A stretch of 64,000 nt of DNA from Mesorhizobium sp. B2-7-2. Lineage in GTDB: Bacteria > Pseudomonadota > Alphaproteobacteria > Rhizobiales > Rhizobiaceae. The position numbers and the translations under genes are program-made. The stretch lies in assembly GCF_006440775.1 (NCBI RefSeq), contig NZ_VFTZ01000009.1:186001-250000 (forward strand), given 5' to 3'. Positions 36,182-45,473 of this stretch are shown here, piece after piece. Below the pieces are notes generated by a model that saw only the letters and a list, made by a program, of their open reading frames with translations, was not told where the DNA came from and ran no database searches. Position 1 is the stretch's first letter. Each line of letters begins with the position of its first letter.

Positions 36182-38059
36182 TCAGGCTTTGCCAATTTTT
36201 GCCGCCTTGCCCTTGTCGAACCACCACAGCGCCTCGACCGGAAAGCCGAAATCGGGTTTCTGTTCCGGAAAACCGAACATGTCCCAATAGGCGCTTCGGT
36301 GATTCGCCAGATACCAACTTGGAATCCAATCGCGCCGCGCACGCAAGGCCCGGTCCAACGCGCGCATGGCGGTGGTCAGGCTTTCACGATCCTTGGCGGC
36401 GCCGACGGCATCGATCAACGCATCGACTGCGGGGCTTGCAACGCCCGACAGGTTGCGCGAGCCCGATACGGCGGCGCTGCGCGAGTGAAAGAAAATTTCC
36501 AGATCGTCGCGGGTCGGCGTGGCGCTGAAATTGAAGGCGGCCGAGAGCAGGTCGAAATCGAATGTCGATTGCCTGAGCTGGTACTGCGCCGAATCCACCA
36601 GGCGGATCGAGGCATCGATGCCGATGGCCTTCATGTTGGCGACCCAGGGCGAATAGACCTGCACGAAGGTCTCGTCGTCGACCAGGAATTCGGCGGCCAG
36701 CCGCCCGCCCTTGTCGTTGACCACGAAGTCGCCGGAGCGTTTCCAGCCGGCCTGAGCGAGCAATTTCAGTGCCGCGCTCAGTTGCTTGCGGTCCCGCCCG
36801 GACCCGTCCGACGGCGGTTGCGTCACCGCTTCGCCGAATGTCTCCGCCGGCAGCTGGTCGCGCAGCGGCTCGAGCAGCGCCAGTTCCTGCGGCGTCGGCG
36901 TGCCCGCGGCGCGGAAGTCGGATTTCTCGAAGCAGGATTGCGAACGCTCATAGGAACCATAAAAGAAGTTGCGCCGTGTCCATTCGAAATCGAAGCAGAG
37001 CGCGATCGCTTGCCGCACGCGTGGATCCTTGAACTGCTCACGCCGCTGGTTGACCGCGGTGGCCTGCATGGAAGGCGTGGTTTCAGCCGGGAACTCATGC
37101 TTGATCACCTTGCCGGCGGTGAAGGCCGGAAAATCGTAGGCCGTCGCCCAGACGCGCGACGTGAATTCCTCGCGGTAGAGGATCTCGCCCTTCTTGAAGG
37201 CCTCGAACCCGGCCGTGCGATCCTGGTAGAATTCGATGCGGATGCGCCCGAAATTGTTCAGGCCGCGGTTGACCGGCAGGTCGTTGCCCCAATAGTCGGT
37301 CACCCGCTCATATTCAATCCAGGCGCCCGCCGACCAACGCCCGACCTTGTAGGCGCTTGAGCCGAGCGGTGGATTGAGCTGCGAGGAATCGAACGGGTTG
37401 GCCGTAAAGAAGGCCTTCGAAAGGATAGGGAATCCGACGACGTTGAGGATGGTGCGGGCCGACTGCTTGCCGGAGAATTTGAGCTCGACCGTGTGGGTGT
37501 CCCTCGCCACGGCATCTTCCAGATGCGTCAGTGACAACGCGTAATCCGGATGCCCTTTGTCTTTCAGGAGCTTGAAGGTGAAGGCAACATCGTCGGCGGT
37601 GAGCGGCGTGCCGTCATGGAAGCGCGCCTGCGGGCGCAGCGAGAAGGTGAAGGTGTTGCGGTCGTCGGAAATCGTGACACCGTCGGCGATCAGTCCATAG
37701 ACCGTGTCCGGCTCGTCGAGCGCCCGCACCATCAAGGAATCGAAGCACATTTCCATGCGCTGCGGGGAATCGCCCTTGGGGACGAATGAATTCAGTGTGT
37801 TGAAGGTCTGCGGGCTCTGGTTGGCGCCCCAGTTGGGCGGCGAGAAGTTGAAGGTGCCGCCTTGCGGCGCATCGACATTGACATAGTCAAAATGCGTGAA
37901 GTCGGGCTTGTATTTCAGGTCGCCGAAGGCCGACAGGCCATGCAGCTTGACGCCGGTCGGGGTGTCGGCAAAGGCTCGGCCGGGCAGCAACGCGGCGGCC
38001 GTGGCTGCGGCACTGAGCGCCAGGAAGTCGCGGCGAGGAAGCAAAGTCCGCCGCTCCAT
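36182..38059 (-). CDS. YejA-type extracellular solute-binding protein (second copy)
   Basis: 625 residues. The N-terminus LPRRDFLALSAAATAAALLP has a twin-arginine motif, unlike the first copy, which has a Sec signal. The mature part follows YejA: FDYVNVDAPQGGTFNFSPPN, FSLRPQARFHDGTPLTADDV and SWYLANHRSAYWDMFGFPEQ near the end. It likely delivers a different set of peptides to the same YejBEF channel. Its start overlaps the stop of the first copy by one base (TGATG). Confidence 0.9.
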   Translation of the reverse strand: MERRTLLPRRDFLALSAAATAAALLPGRAFADTPTGVKLHGLSAFGDLKYKPDFTHFDYVNVDAPQGGTFNFSPPNWGANQSPQTFNTLNSFVPKGDSPQRMEMCFDSLMVRALDEPDTVYGLIADGVTISDDRNTFTFSLRPQARFHDGTPLTADDVAFTFKLLKDKGHPDYALSLTHLEDAVARDTHTVELKFSGKQSARTILNVVGFPILSKAFFTANPFDSSQLNPPLGSSAYKVGRWSAGAWIEYERVTDYWGNDLPVNRGLNNFGRIRIEFYQDRTAGFEAFKKGEILYREEFTSRVWATAYDFPAFTAGKVIKHEFPAETTPSMQATAVNQRREQFKDPRVRQAIALCFDFEWTRRNFFYGSYERSQSCFEKSDFRAAGTPTPQELALLEPLRDQLPAETFGEAVTQPPSDGSGRDRKQLSAALKLLAQAGWKRSGDFVVNDKGGRLAAEFLVDDETFVQVYSPWVANMKAIGIDASIRLVDSAQYQLRQSTFDFDLLSAAFNFSATPTRDDLEIFFHSRSAAVSGSRNLSGVASPAVDALIDAVGAAKDRESLTTAMRALDRALRARRDWIPSWYLANHRSAYWDMFGFPEQKPDFGFPVEALWWFDKGKAAKIGKA

Positions 38060-39939
38060 CAATTGAGGCCCTTGTACTTGGCAGCCAGCGCCTTTTCTTT
38101 TGCCGTGTCGATCCACCAGGAATCGATATCGGCGCCCCGGTAGCTGGGCTGCTTATCCGGCATGCCGAATTTGTTCCAGTAGGCGAGCCAAACCACCGCG
38201 CGGTAGTATTGCGGCACGGTATAGTAATTCCACAGCAGCACCCGATCGAGCGCGTGGGTAGTGGCGACGAGATCATCGCGGTCGGTTGCGAAGATGATGC
38301 GGTCAACCAGCGCGTCGATGACCGGGTTCTTGATGCCGGCATAGTTGCGCGATCCCGGCGTATCCGCCGCCTTCGAGCTCCAGAAGTCGCGCTGCTCGTT
38401 CCCAGGCGATCCGGATTGCTGGAGTATGCTGGTGACGACGTCGTAATCGAAAATGTTGACGCGGTTGATGTACTGCGTCTGGTCGATGATCCGCAGCGTC
38501 GCATCGACGCCGATCTTGCGCAGATTGGCTATCCAGGGGCTAGCGATGACCTGGTCGGTGTCGTTCCAGCCGAGGATCTCGAATTTGAAGGGCGCGCCGG
38601 TCTTGGCGTTCACCATTTTGCCGCCCTTGATCACCCAGCCAGCTTGGGCGAACAGGTCGACCGCCTGCTTCAGATATTTCCGTTCCGCCTGCGGCGAATC
38701 GTAGACCGGCAGCTTGAACTCTTGCGTGAACAACTCGGGCGGGAGCTTGTCGCGGTATTTTTCCAGGATTTCCAGCTCCTTGCCCTGCGGCAGTCCGCTC
38801 GACGCCAACTCCGTGCCCTGGAAATAGCTATGGGTGCGCGTGTTCGAATTGTAGAACAGCGTGCGGTTCATCGTTTCGAAGTCGAAGGGATAGGTCAGCG
38901 CGGCACGTACCAGCCGGTCCTGGAACAGCGGCCGTCGTTGGTTGAGCACGAAAGCCTGCATCGGCTCGGGTGACGTCGTCTTGAATTCCTTCTTGACCAC
39001 GTCGCCGGCGCTGACCGCCGGGAAGTTGTAGGCCGTCGCCCAGCGCCGCGAGCTGTTTTCCGGCTTGATGTCGTCGAGCCCGCCCTTGGTGAAGGCCTGC
39101 CAGGAGGCGTTGTCGTCGAGGATATAGGTGAAGCGTTGGGTATCGAAATTCTCGCGGCCCATCTTCACAGGCAGCTTGGCGCCCCAATAATCGGGCACGC
39201 GCTGCCAGACGATCTCGGTTCCCGGCTTGAAGCTGGCGATCTTGTAGGCGGCAGAGCCCAGCGGCGGCTCCAGCGTCGGTCTGGTGATGTCGCGCTTCTT
39301 GCCGCTGGCATCGGTGCCTTCCCACCAGTGCTTCGGCAGCACGACGAGGTCGCCGATGATCTTGGGCAATTCGCGGTTGCCCTTCTGGTTGAAATGGAAC
39401 TCAACCTCACGGTTCGAGACCGCGACCGCCTCGGTCACGTTCTCAAAATAGCGGTTGTACATAGGGCTGTTTGTCTTGAGCACCTGGAACGACCAGACCA
39501 CGTCGTCGACGGTGATAGGCTGGCCGTCATGCCATTTCGCGTGAGGGTTGAGCCGGTAAGTGACCGACGAATAGTCCGACGGGTATTTATAGGCCTCCGC
39601 GATCAGCGCGTGGTAAGTGTCGCCCTCGTCGGTAGCCTGCTCCATCAGCGTGTCGTAAAGCAGGCCGCCGCCGAACTGCGCGAAGCCGGAGGCCGGCGAT
39701 CCTTGCACGATGTAGGGATTGAAGCTGTCGAAGGTGCCGGTAACCACGGAGTTGTAGGTCCCGCCCTTTGGTGCATCCGGATTGACGTAGTCGTAGCGCT
39801 GGAAATTGTCGCCGTATTTTGAAGGTCCGACCAGCGAGGAGGTCGTGTGCCATTCATCGGCGAAGCCGGCCTGCAGGCTGGCGGCGAAGGCGAAAGCGAG
39901 CGCCGATGCGAAAAGCGTGCGGAAGCGGCCAACCTTCAT
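38059..39939 (-). CDS. yejA: YejA, extracellular peptide-binding protein
   Basis: 626 residues. A Sec signal peptide (TLFASALAFAFAASLQAGFA) precedes the binding domain: FQRYDYVNPDAPKGGTYNSV, LNPHAKWHDGQPITVDDVVW and YYRAVVWLAYWNKFGMPDKQ near the end. The ATG has a strong GAGGAGAA just upstream. It is the first gene of the five-gene yej operon; a composite repeat lies 21 bases ahead of the start. Confidence 0.92.
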   Translation of the reverse strand: MKVGRFRTLFASALAFAFAASLQAGFADEWHTTSSLVGPSKYGDNFQRYDYVNPDAPKGGTYNSVVTGTFDSFNPYIVQGSPASGFAQFGGGLLYDTLMEQATDEGDTYHALIAEAYKYPSDYSSVTYRLNPHAKWHDGQPITVDDVVWSFQVLKTNSPMYNRYFENVTEAVAVSNREVEFHFNQKGNRELPKIIGDLVVLPKHWWEGTDASGKKRDITRPTLEPPLGSAAYKIASFKPGTEIVWQRVPDYWGAKLPVKMGRENFDTQRFTYILDDNASWQAFTKGGLDDIKPENSSRRWATAYNFPAVSAGDVVKKEFKTTSPEPMQAFVLNQRRPLFQDRLVRAALTYPFDFETMNRTLFYNSNTRTHSYFQGTELASSGLPQGKELEILEKYRDKLPPELFTQEFKLPVYDSPQAERKYLKQAVDLFAQAGWVIKGGKMVNAKTGAPFKFEILGWNDTDQVIASPWIANLRKIGVDATLRIIDQTQYINRVNIFDYDVVTSILQQSGSPGNEQRDFWSSKAADTPGSRNYAGIKNPVIDALVDRIIFATDRDDLVATTHALDRVLLWNYYTVPQYYRAVVWLAYWNKFGMPDKQPSYRGADIDSWWIDTAKEKALAAKYKGLN

Positions 39940-39960
39940 GCGTTCTCCTCGTCGCGAACT

Positions 39961-40062
39961 CCAGAGCGGTTCATCGTTTCCCGGAAACGACAACCGCCCT
40001 ATCGCTTTGTTTCGACGCAATTCCGCACGGAAAACCCGGTTCCCGCTGTCCTGGAATTGCGC
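39961..40062. repeat. Composite palindromic repeat, family R4, copy c
   Basis: Two units: an inverted repeat GGTTCATCGTTTC/GAAACGACAACC at 39968-39996, and an R4 unit at 40016-40062 (GCAATTCCGCACGGAAAA ... CCTGGAATTGC) whose core is diverged. It is in the yej operon leader, but relative to that gene the R4 unit runs opposite to the other three copies. Confidence 0.7.
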
Positions 40063-40145
40063 TGCCCACCCGCAATCTAGATCATTTGACGCGGGTGGAA
40101 ACCGCAAGTGCCGCCTTTGTCGCGGTCCATGCAGCTTTCCTAACA

Positions 40146-40172
40146 GAAAAGCCGGGACGAACCCGGCTTTTC
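40146..40172. terminator. Bidirectional rho-independent terminator
   Basis: An 11-bp perfect stem GAAAAGCCGGG / CCCGGCTTTTC around ACGAA, with A-rich and T-rich bases on both sides, so it can act on either strand. It lies 26 bases after the cytochrome c stop (minus strand). Confidence 0.85.
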
Positions 40173-40197
40173 CAAGGAAGTCTCTATGACAAATTGT

Positions 40198-40887
40198 TTA
40201 TTGAGCGGGCGCGGCGGGCTTGGCCGGAGCGGTTCCCTCGGCCGGCTTGGCCGGCGCAGCACCTTCCGCGGGCTTCGCGGGTGCGGCACCTTCCGCCGGG
40301 TTGGCGCCTTCGGCGGGCTTAGCTTCTGCCGAAGCACCCGGCTGCGGCAGCGGCTTCGGATTGTCCGACAGCGTGCGCAGATACGCGATCACATTGGCGC
40401 GGTCTTCATCCTTCGGCAGGCCGGCGAAGCCCATCGCCGTGCCCTTCACGAACTTCTTCGGCGACGTGATGAAGTGGTTGAGATTGTCGTACGTCCAGTG
40501 CTCCTGGCCGCCCTTGGAGAAATCCTTCATGCCGGCCGAATAGGCGAAGCCCTCATGCTCGGCGACGGGACGGTCGACGATGTCCCAAAGATCCGGACCG
40601 ACCTTGTTCGGGCCGCCCTTCTCGCCGGAATGGCAGGCCTGGCATTTCTTGAAGATCGCGGCGCCCGCCTCTGCATTGGCGGTGGCGAGCAGGTCGGCGA
40701 TCGGCTTGGCTTCCGCCGCGGGAGCAGCCGGACCGCCTTCGGTCGGTTCCTGCGCTTCGATGGCGAAGCCGGGCTTTTCGGGTGTCGGCGAGGCGAACAG
40801 CCCGTCCGAGACGAGGCCTATGGAAAAGACGATGAAGCAGGTTCCAAGAAATCCGCCGAGCAGCTTGTTGACTTCGTTGGAATCCAT
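40198..40887 (-). CDS. Membrane-anchored c-type cytochrome (CycM-like)
   Basis: 229 residues. An uncleaved N-terminal helix (LLGGFLGTCFIVFSIGLVS) anchors the protein; heme is bound at C82-C85-H86 (CQACH) with a likely axial methionine in FVKGTAMGFAGL. This matches the rhizobial membrane cytochrome c (CycM) that feeds terminal oxidases. The last 45 residues are a repeat of PAEG(A/T)APAK units, a low-complexity periplasmic tail. It is divergent from kdsB. Confidence 0.88.
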   Translation of the reverse strand: MDSNEVNKLLGGFLGTCFIVFSIGLVSDGLFASPTPEKPGFAIEAQEPTEGGPAAPAAEAKPIADLLATANAEAGAAIFKKCQACHSGEKGGPNKVGPDLWDIVDRPVAEHEGFAYSAGMKDFSKGGQEHWTYDNLNHFITSPKKFVKGTAMGFAGLPKDEDRANVIAYLRTLSDNPKPLPQPGASAEAKPAEGANPAEGAAPAKPAEGAAPAKPAEGTAPAKPAAPAQ

Positions 40888-41079
40888 GCGCCCCTTGCTC
40901 CCTTTTCCGGCGGACCGTCCCGTCCACTCCGTCCGTCGGTATCGCGAACTGCCCCGAAAGGCCAGTCAAACCGCGCGGAAACTAGGTCTTTTGCTCTGGC
41001 GTTGCAACACCTATAAGGGCGCTTCCAGTGAGACCTTTTGCCACTTTCCATCCGCTTTTTTCGGCCGCCCTGAAATCCG

Positions 41080-41808
41080 ATGTCAACCTTGATCCTGATC
41101 CCCGCCCGCATGGCCTCGACGCGCCTGCCGGGCAAGCCGCTGGCCGATATTGCGGGCGTGCCGATGATCGTCCATGTCGCCCGGCGCGGAGCCGAGGCCG
41201 GGCTTGGCCGCGTGGTCGTGGCGACCGACACGGAAGCGGTCGCGCAGGCCGTCCGGGCGCATGGTTTCGAGGCTGTCATGACCCGCACGGATCACGAATC
41301 GGGCTCCGACCGCATCTTCGAGGCGCTGACGGCCCTCGACCCCGAAAAGCAGGTGGAAACGATCGTCAACGTCCAGGGCGACCTGCCGACCATCGACCCC
41401 GAGATCATCGGCGCGTCGCTGCGGCCGTTTGAGGACAAATCGGTCGATATCGCCACGCTCGGCGTCGAGATCGTGCGCGACGAGGAAAAGACCAATCCCA
41501 ATGTCGTCAAGATCGTCGGCTCGCCGCTGTCGTCGACACGGCTGAAAGCGCTCTATTTCACCCGCGCCACCGCGCCCTGGGGCGAGGGGCCGCTCTACCA
41601 TCATATCGGCCTCTATGCCTATCGCCGCGCCGCGCTGGAACGCTTCGTCGCGCTGAAGCCGTCGCCGCTGGAGCGTCGCGAGCGGCTGGAGCAGCTGCGT
41701 GCGCTGGAAGCCGGCATGCGCATCGACGTCGAGATCGTCCATTCCGTGCCGCTCGGCGTCGATACGCCGCATGATCTCGAGCGGGCAAGACAGATCCTTT
41801 CAAATTGA
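41080..41808 (+). CDS. kdsB: 3-deoxy-manno-octulosonate cytidylyltransferase
   Basis: 242 residues starting [20 protein letters not shown], the nucleotide-binding signature of CMP-Kdo synthetase, followed by VATDTEAV, a [15 protein letters not shown] metal/substrate segment and [17 protein letters not shown]. It activates Kdo with CTP for lipopolysaccharide synthesis in the cytoplasm. It is followed after 9 bases by pheA, so the two form an operon. Confidence 0.96.
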   Translation: MSTLILIPARMASTRLPGKPLADIAGVPMIVHVARRGAEAGLGRVVVATDTEAVAQAVRAHGFEAVMTRTDHESGSDRIFEALTALDPEKQVETIVNVQGDLPTIDPEIIGASLRPFEDKSVDIATLGVEIVRDEEKTNPNVVKIVGSPLSSTRLKALYFTRATAPWGEGPLYHHIGLYAYRRAALERFVALKPSPLERRERLEQLRALEAGMRIDVEIVHSVPLGVDTPHDLERARQILSN

Positions 41809-41817
41809 GATATCGGC

Positions 41818-42681
41818 ATGGCTGACAAGACCAACAGAATTTCCTTTCAGGGCGAGCCCGGCGCCAATTCCGACACGGCCTGCCGCAACATGTTCCCGTC
41901 GATGGAGCCGTTGCCGTGCCCGACCTTCGAGGATGCCTTCAACGCGGTCGAGACTGGCAAGGCCGAGCTCGCCATGATTCCGATCGAGAACACGATCGCC
42001 GGCCGCGTCGCCGACATCCACCACCTCTTGCCGGAATCGAAGCTACACATCGTCGGCGAATATTTCCTGCCGATCCACTTCCAGCTGATGGTGCTGCCGG
42101 GCGTGAAGCGCGACGAGATCAAGACCGTCCACAGCCATATCCACGCGCTCGGCCAGTGCCGCAAATATATCCGCAAGAACGGCTGGAAGCCGGTGATCGC
42201 GGGCGACACGGCGGGTTCGGCCAAGATGATATCGGAGGTGAAGGACCGCACCATGGCCTCGCTGGCGCCGGCTCTAGCGGCCGAGCTCTATGGGCTCGAC
42301 ATCATCGAGAAGAATGTCGAGGACACCGATTCCAACGTCACCCGCTTCGTCGTGCTGACCAAGAACAAGCAATGGGTGGAGCGCCCCGCGCCAGACGCCA
42401 AGATGATGACCACCTTCATCTTCCGTGTCCGCAACGTCCCGGCCGCGCTCTATAAGGCTATGGGCGGCTTCGCCACCAACGGCATCAACATGACCAAGCT
42501 CGAGAGCTACCAGCTAGGGGCCTTCACCGCGACGCTGTTCTACGCCGACATCGAGGGCCATCCGGACGACCCGCTGGTCAAGCTGGCGCTCGACGAGCTG
42601 CGCTTCTTCTCGCGCGAGATGCGCATCCTCGGCGTCTATCCGGCCAGCGCCTCGCGCGAGCAGTGGAAGGTAGCGGATTAA
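41818..42681 (+). CDS. pheA: Prephenate dehydratase
   Basis: 287 residues. The catalytic domain (ISFQGEPGANSDTACRNMFP, AMIPIENTIAGRVADIHHLL, NVTRFVVL) is followed by an ACT regulatory domain (TTFIFRVRNVPAALYKAMGG, TKLESYQLG) that senses phenylalanine. It converts prephenate to phenylpyruvate. It is a stand-alone dehydratase without a chorismate mutase domain, as in other alphaproteobacteria. Confidence 0.96.
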   Translation: MADKTNRISFQGEPGANSDTACRNMFPSMEPLPCPTFEDAFNAVETGKAELAMIPIENTIAGRVADIHHLLPESKLHIVGEYFLPIHFQLMVLPGVKRDEIKTVHSHIHALGQCRKYIRKNGWKPVIAGDTAGSAKMISEVKDRTMASLAPALAAELYGLDIIEKNVEDTDSNVTRFVVLTKNKQWVERPAPDAKMMTTFIFRVRNVPAALYKAMGGFATNGINMTKLESYQLGAFTATLFYADIEGHPDDPLVKLALDELRFFSREMRILGVYPASASREQWKVAD

Positions 42682-42732
42682 GGCGTGTCCCCCTGTCGGG
42701 GCAAAGACATGCACGAAACGATGAGTTGAGGC

Positions 42733-43158
42733 CTACGCTTGGTCGTCCCATGGATTTACCAGCGTTACTCCCATTCCCTCGAAATCGCCAATGTTGCGCG
42801 TCACCAGCGTCATCCGCTGGGTGAAGGCCGTGGCCGCGATATAGGCGTCATTGATCGGTTTGGGATTGGGCACATGCCATTGTGCCGCCTGAACGGCGGC
42901 TGCCTCGTCCAGCGGCAGGATTCGACCGGAGAATGTTGTGAGAACCGCATTTTCCAACCAATTGCGCAATGCTTTGCCAGCAACGGCATCATGGCGTTCC
43001 ACCAGTCTTACGCCAATCTCCAGCTCGTGCAGAACCACGGCCGAAATGAAGGTTTCGGCAGGATCGACGGTTTCGTTCCAGAGCACGACATTGGGATGCG
43101 CCCTTCCGCTCGATACTTTTCGCAATTCGGATACGACATTGGTATCGAGCAACAGCAT
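42733..43158 (-). CDS. VapC-type PIN-domain toxin
   Basis: 141 residues: MLLLDTNVVSELRK with the first acidic residue D5, FISAVVLHELEIGV with a conserved Glu, and INDAYIAATAF plus LVTRNIGDFEGMGVTLVNPW for the remaining acidic site. PIN toxins of this type are endoribonucleases. The ATG overlaps the antitoxin stop by one base (TAATG). Confidence 0.92.
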   Translation of the reverse strand: MLLLDTNVVSELRKVSSGRAHPNVVLWNETVDPAETFISAVVLHELEIGVRLVERHDAVAGKALRNWLENAVLTTFSGRILPLDEAAAVQAAQWHVPNPKPINDAYIAATAFTQRMTLVTRNIGDFEGMGVTLVNPWDDQA

Positions 43159-43409
43159 TAGGAAAGGTCTACCGGCTGGGCGCGTTCCGTGCGAGGCGGC
43201 AGCGGCAGGTCAAAGTCACCTGCCCCCGGGGCAGCCAGCATGTCACCGAGCGACCGCGTTTTGCCGGTGAGCCGCTTATATTCATCGAACGACATGAGGA
43301 CATGCACTGGCCGCCCTCTGTCGGTGATGATCACCGGACCGTTCTTGGCAGCGCGTTTTGCGCGGCCAAGATCCTGATTGAGTTCGCGACCCGAAAGGGT
43401 GGTGATCAT
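43158..43409 (-). CDS. Phd/YefM-type antitoxin
   Basis: 83 residues: MITTLSGRELNQDLGRAKRA, then GPVIITDRGRPVHVLMSFDEYKRL, the typical Phd/YefM DNA-binding N-terminus, and a proline-rich C-terminal tail that should wrap the toxin. The ATG at 43409 is chosen because a perfect 24-bp palindrome ends 12 bases upstream; a longer frame would run through this operator. Confidence 0.9.
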   Translation of the reverse strand: MITTLSGRELNQDLGRAKRAAKNGPVIITDRGRPVHVLMSFDEYKRLTGKTRSLGDMLAAPGAGDFDLPLPPRTERAQPVDLS

Positions 43410-43421
43410 ATCAATTTCGCC

Positions 43422-43445
43422 AGATGTGGTTACGTAACCACATCT
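43422..43445. promoter_or_regulatory. Autoregulatory operator of the toxin-antitoxin pair
   Basis: A perfect 24-bp palindrome with half-site AGATGTGGTTAC and its exact complement. It ends 12 bases before the antitoxin start, where the antitoxin-toxin complex normally binds to repress its own promoter. Confidence 0.85.
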
Positions 43446-43570
43446 AATGCGTTTGAGCAGAAATTGCAAGGTGGACGAACGGATGGCAAACCCATCGCAA
43501 GTGCGTGATTGGTTGTGTCCCGTGCTAGAGGAGTGCGCCAGGCGGCTCACCTTGTTTACCACGGCTGCGC

Positions 43571-43876
43571 TTAGATTACCGCACTCAATGGCACGTAGTC
43601 GATCTCCATGAACTTCTCGACCTCGGGCACCCAGCGGTCGCGCACGAACGCGACATGGTCGGGATGCTCGTTGTAGCGCGTGTAGGCCGCCTGGTCGGCG
43701 AATTCCATCGAGAAGCCGAACTGGTAGTCGTTCTTCGGGCTCACCTGCCGCAACTGCTCGAAATGCGAGACGCCCTTGATCCCGGTCAGGATCTTCTTCG
43801 CATCGTGCAGGAAGCGCTTTGTCTCCAGCGATTGCGGCGGATGTTTCAGCGTGAACACGACGGTATGGCGGATCAT
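43571..43876 (-). CDS. Dabb (stress-responsive alpha-beta barrel) protein
   Basis: 101 residues: MIRHTVVFTLKHPPQSLETK, a KGVSHFEQLRQVSPKNDYQFGFSMEF core and YNEHPDHVAFVRDRW, the Dabb signature. Such proteins form dimeric beta-barrels; the role in bacteria is not settled. It lies 10 bases after the nudC gene on the same strand and may share its transcript. Confidence 0.88.
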   Translation of the reverse strand: MIRHTVVFTLKHPPQSLETKRFLHDAKKILTGIKGVSHFEQLRQVSPKNDYQFGFSMEFADQAAYTRYNEHPDHVAFVRDRWVPEVEKFMEIDYVPLSAVI

Positions 43877-43886
43877 GTCTCGTCTC

Positions 43887-44828
43887 CTATTCGCTGTCGA
43901 CCCAGGCGCGGATGAGGTGATGGGCGATTGCCCCTTTCGGCGGTGTAATCAGGCCGTCGGCATGCTGCCTGTCCAGCATGGTGCGCACCTCGTCGCGGAA
44001 GAACCAGCGGCAATCCTCAAGCTCGTTGAGGTCGGCCTGGATATCCTCGTTGAGCGGCTCGCCGAAGCAGCCGATCATCAGCGAATAAGGGAACGGCCAA
44101 GGTTGGCTGGCATGGTAGACGACGCGGCCGAGCCGGATGCCGGCCTCTTCGAGGGTCTCGCGCCGTACCGCCGCCTCGATTGTCTCGCCCGGCTCGATGA
44201 AGCCGGCAAGTGCCGAATACATGCCGGGCGCGAAATGCTTGCCTCGCCCCAGGATGCATTTTTCGCGCGTCGCCGTCAGCATGATTGCCACCGGGTCGGT
44301 GCGCGGGAAATGGTCGGTGCCGCAGGCAGGGCAATGGCGCCGGTAGCCGCCGGCGCGCATCTCCGAGCGGCTGCCGCATTTCGAGCAGAAGGCATGGCTT
44401 ACGTGCCAGGCAAGCAGCGCCGCGCCTTGCGCCAGCGCGCCGGCCGCCGCCTCGTCGACCAGCCCTTGCATATAGACGGAACGATAGTCGATCGCCTTGA
44501 TCGTCCCGGGCAGCTTTTCCGGCTCGATGCCGGCGGGCACGGCCAGCACCGGCCCGCTGTCGGAGAAGCCGAGCAGCACGCCGCGATCGAGTGCGGCTTC
44601 GAAAGCTCCACTCTCATCCGTCCTGAACCAGGGGTCGAACGTGCCGTCCTCGAGCTTGAGATAGAGCCGGCCGGCATGCATCAACATCAGTCGCGCGGCC
44701 TGGTCGGCCAGCGCTTTTTCGACCGCATCATCGGCGCGGTTCTCGGACTGCCGATCGATCCGGTTGCCGGCGAAACCGACGAATTGGCTGGGCTCGCGCA
44801 AGGGCGCGTCGAACAGGCGAAAGCTCAT
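43887..44828 (-). CDS. nudC: NAD+ diphosphatase, Nudix family
   Basis: 313 residues. A zinc ribbon with four cysteines (CSKCGSRSE ... RRHCPACG) precedes the Nudix box GFIEPGETIEAAVRRETLEE, and a SQPWPFPYSLMIG motif marks the NudC subfamily, which cleaves NAD(H) and de-caps NAD-capped RNA. The start is uncertain: ATG at 44828 (MSFRLFDAPL) fits homologs, while an in-frame GTG at 44864 would leave only 8 bases to the HIT gene. Confidence 0.9.
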   Translation of the reverse strand: MSFRLFDAPLREPSQFVGFAGNRIDRQSENRADDAVEKALADQAARLMLMHAGRLYLKLEDGTFDPWFRTDESGAFEAALDRGVLLGFSDSGPVLAVPAGIEPEKLPGTIKAIDYRSVYMQGLVDEAAAGALAQGAALLAWHVSHAFCSKCGSRSEMRAGGYRRHCPACGTDHFPRTDPVAIMLTATREKCILGRGKHFAPGMYSALAGFIEPGETIEAAVRRETLEEAGIRLGRVVYHASQPWPFPYSLMIGCFGEPLNEDIQADLNELEDCRWFFRDEVRTMLDRQHADGLITPPKGAIAHHLIRAWVDSE

Positions 44829-44872
44829 GGAGACTCGGGTGGGCTCGATGTGCGGAATGGACACTGGTCAGC

Positions 44873-45292
44873 TTATAGCGCCGCCTTGATCGTTTCAGCA
44901 AACCGCCTGATGTCGGAGCGCTGGTAAGGCTCGCGTATGCCATAGCCCCAGACCGGCCCCGGCCAGCCGGGATCGCCCTCCGAGCGGGCGACGACGTGGA
45001 CATGCAGCTGACGCACGATATTGCCTAAGGCGCCGGTGTTGATCTTGGTGCATCCGGTCACCCGCTTCAGCGCCTGCGCCACCATATTGGTCTCGAAGGT
45101 CAGCATCGCCTGGTCGAGCGGCGTCAGGTCGTGAATTTCCTCCACGCCCGGCCGCTGCGGCACCAGAACCAGCCATGGCCAGCGGCGGTCGTTCATCAGC
45201 CTGAGCTCGCAAAGGCCAAGCCACATAAGCTGCTCGCTGTCCGCCTCCAGCCGGGCGTCCAGCGTGAATCCGGCCTCGAGGCCCGGCAGCAT
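44873..45292 (-). CDS. HIT-domain protein
   Basis: 139 residues with the histidine-triad region NIVRQLHVHVVARSEGDPGWPGPVWGYG. Two histidines of the triad are clear; the third position is valine, which seems usual for this short rhizobial subfamily. It probably hydrolyses or transfers nucleotide groups. ATG at 45292 has AAGGAA 7 bases upstream. It is followed by nudC on the same strand, so the two may be functionally linked in nucleotide clean-up. Confidence 0.85.
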   Translation of the reverse strand: MLPGLEAGFTLDARLEADSEQLMWLGLCELRLMNDRRWPWLVLVPQRPGVEEIHDLTPLDQAMLTFETNMVAQALKRVTGCTKINTGALGNIVRQLHVHVVARSEGDPGWPGPVWGYGIREPYQRSDIRRFAETIKAAL

Positions 45293-45473
45293 GAGCGTTT
45301 CCTTCGCTTTGTTGTAAGCATTTTCCAAACCAGGAACGCTAGAGCGGCGGCAGGGTGGCTGCAAGGGATTCATTGACCCCCATTATCGATTTGAAGGACT
45401 TTCCGCCTTCGATGCGGTTGCGGGTTCCGGCTCGGCCCTTGCATTTCGCTGCCGAATTGCCGATATGGAGCGC

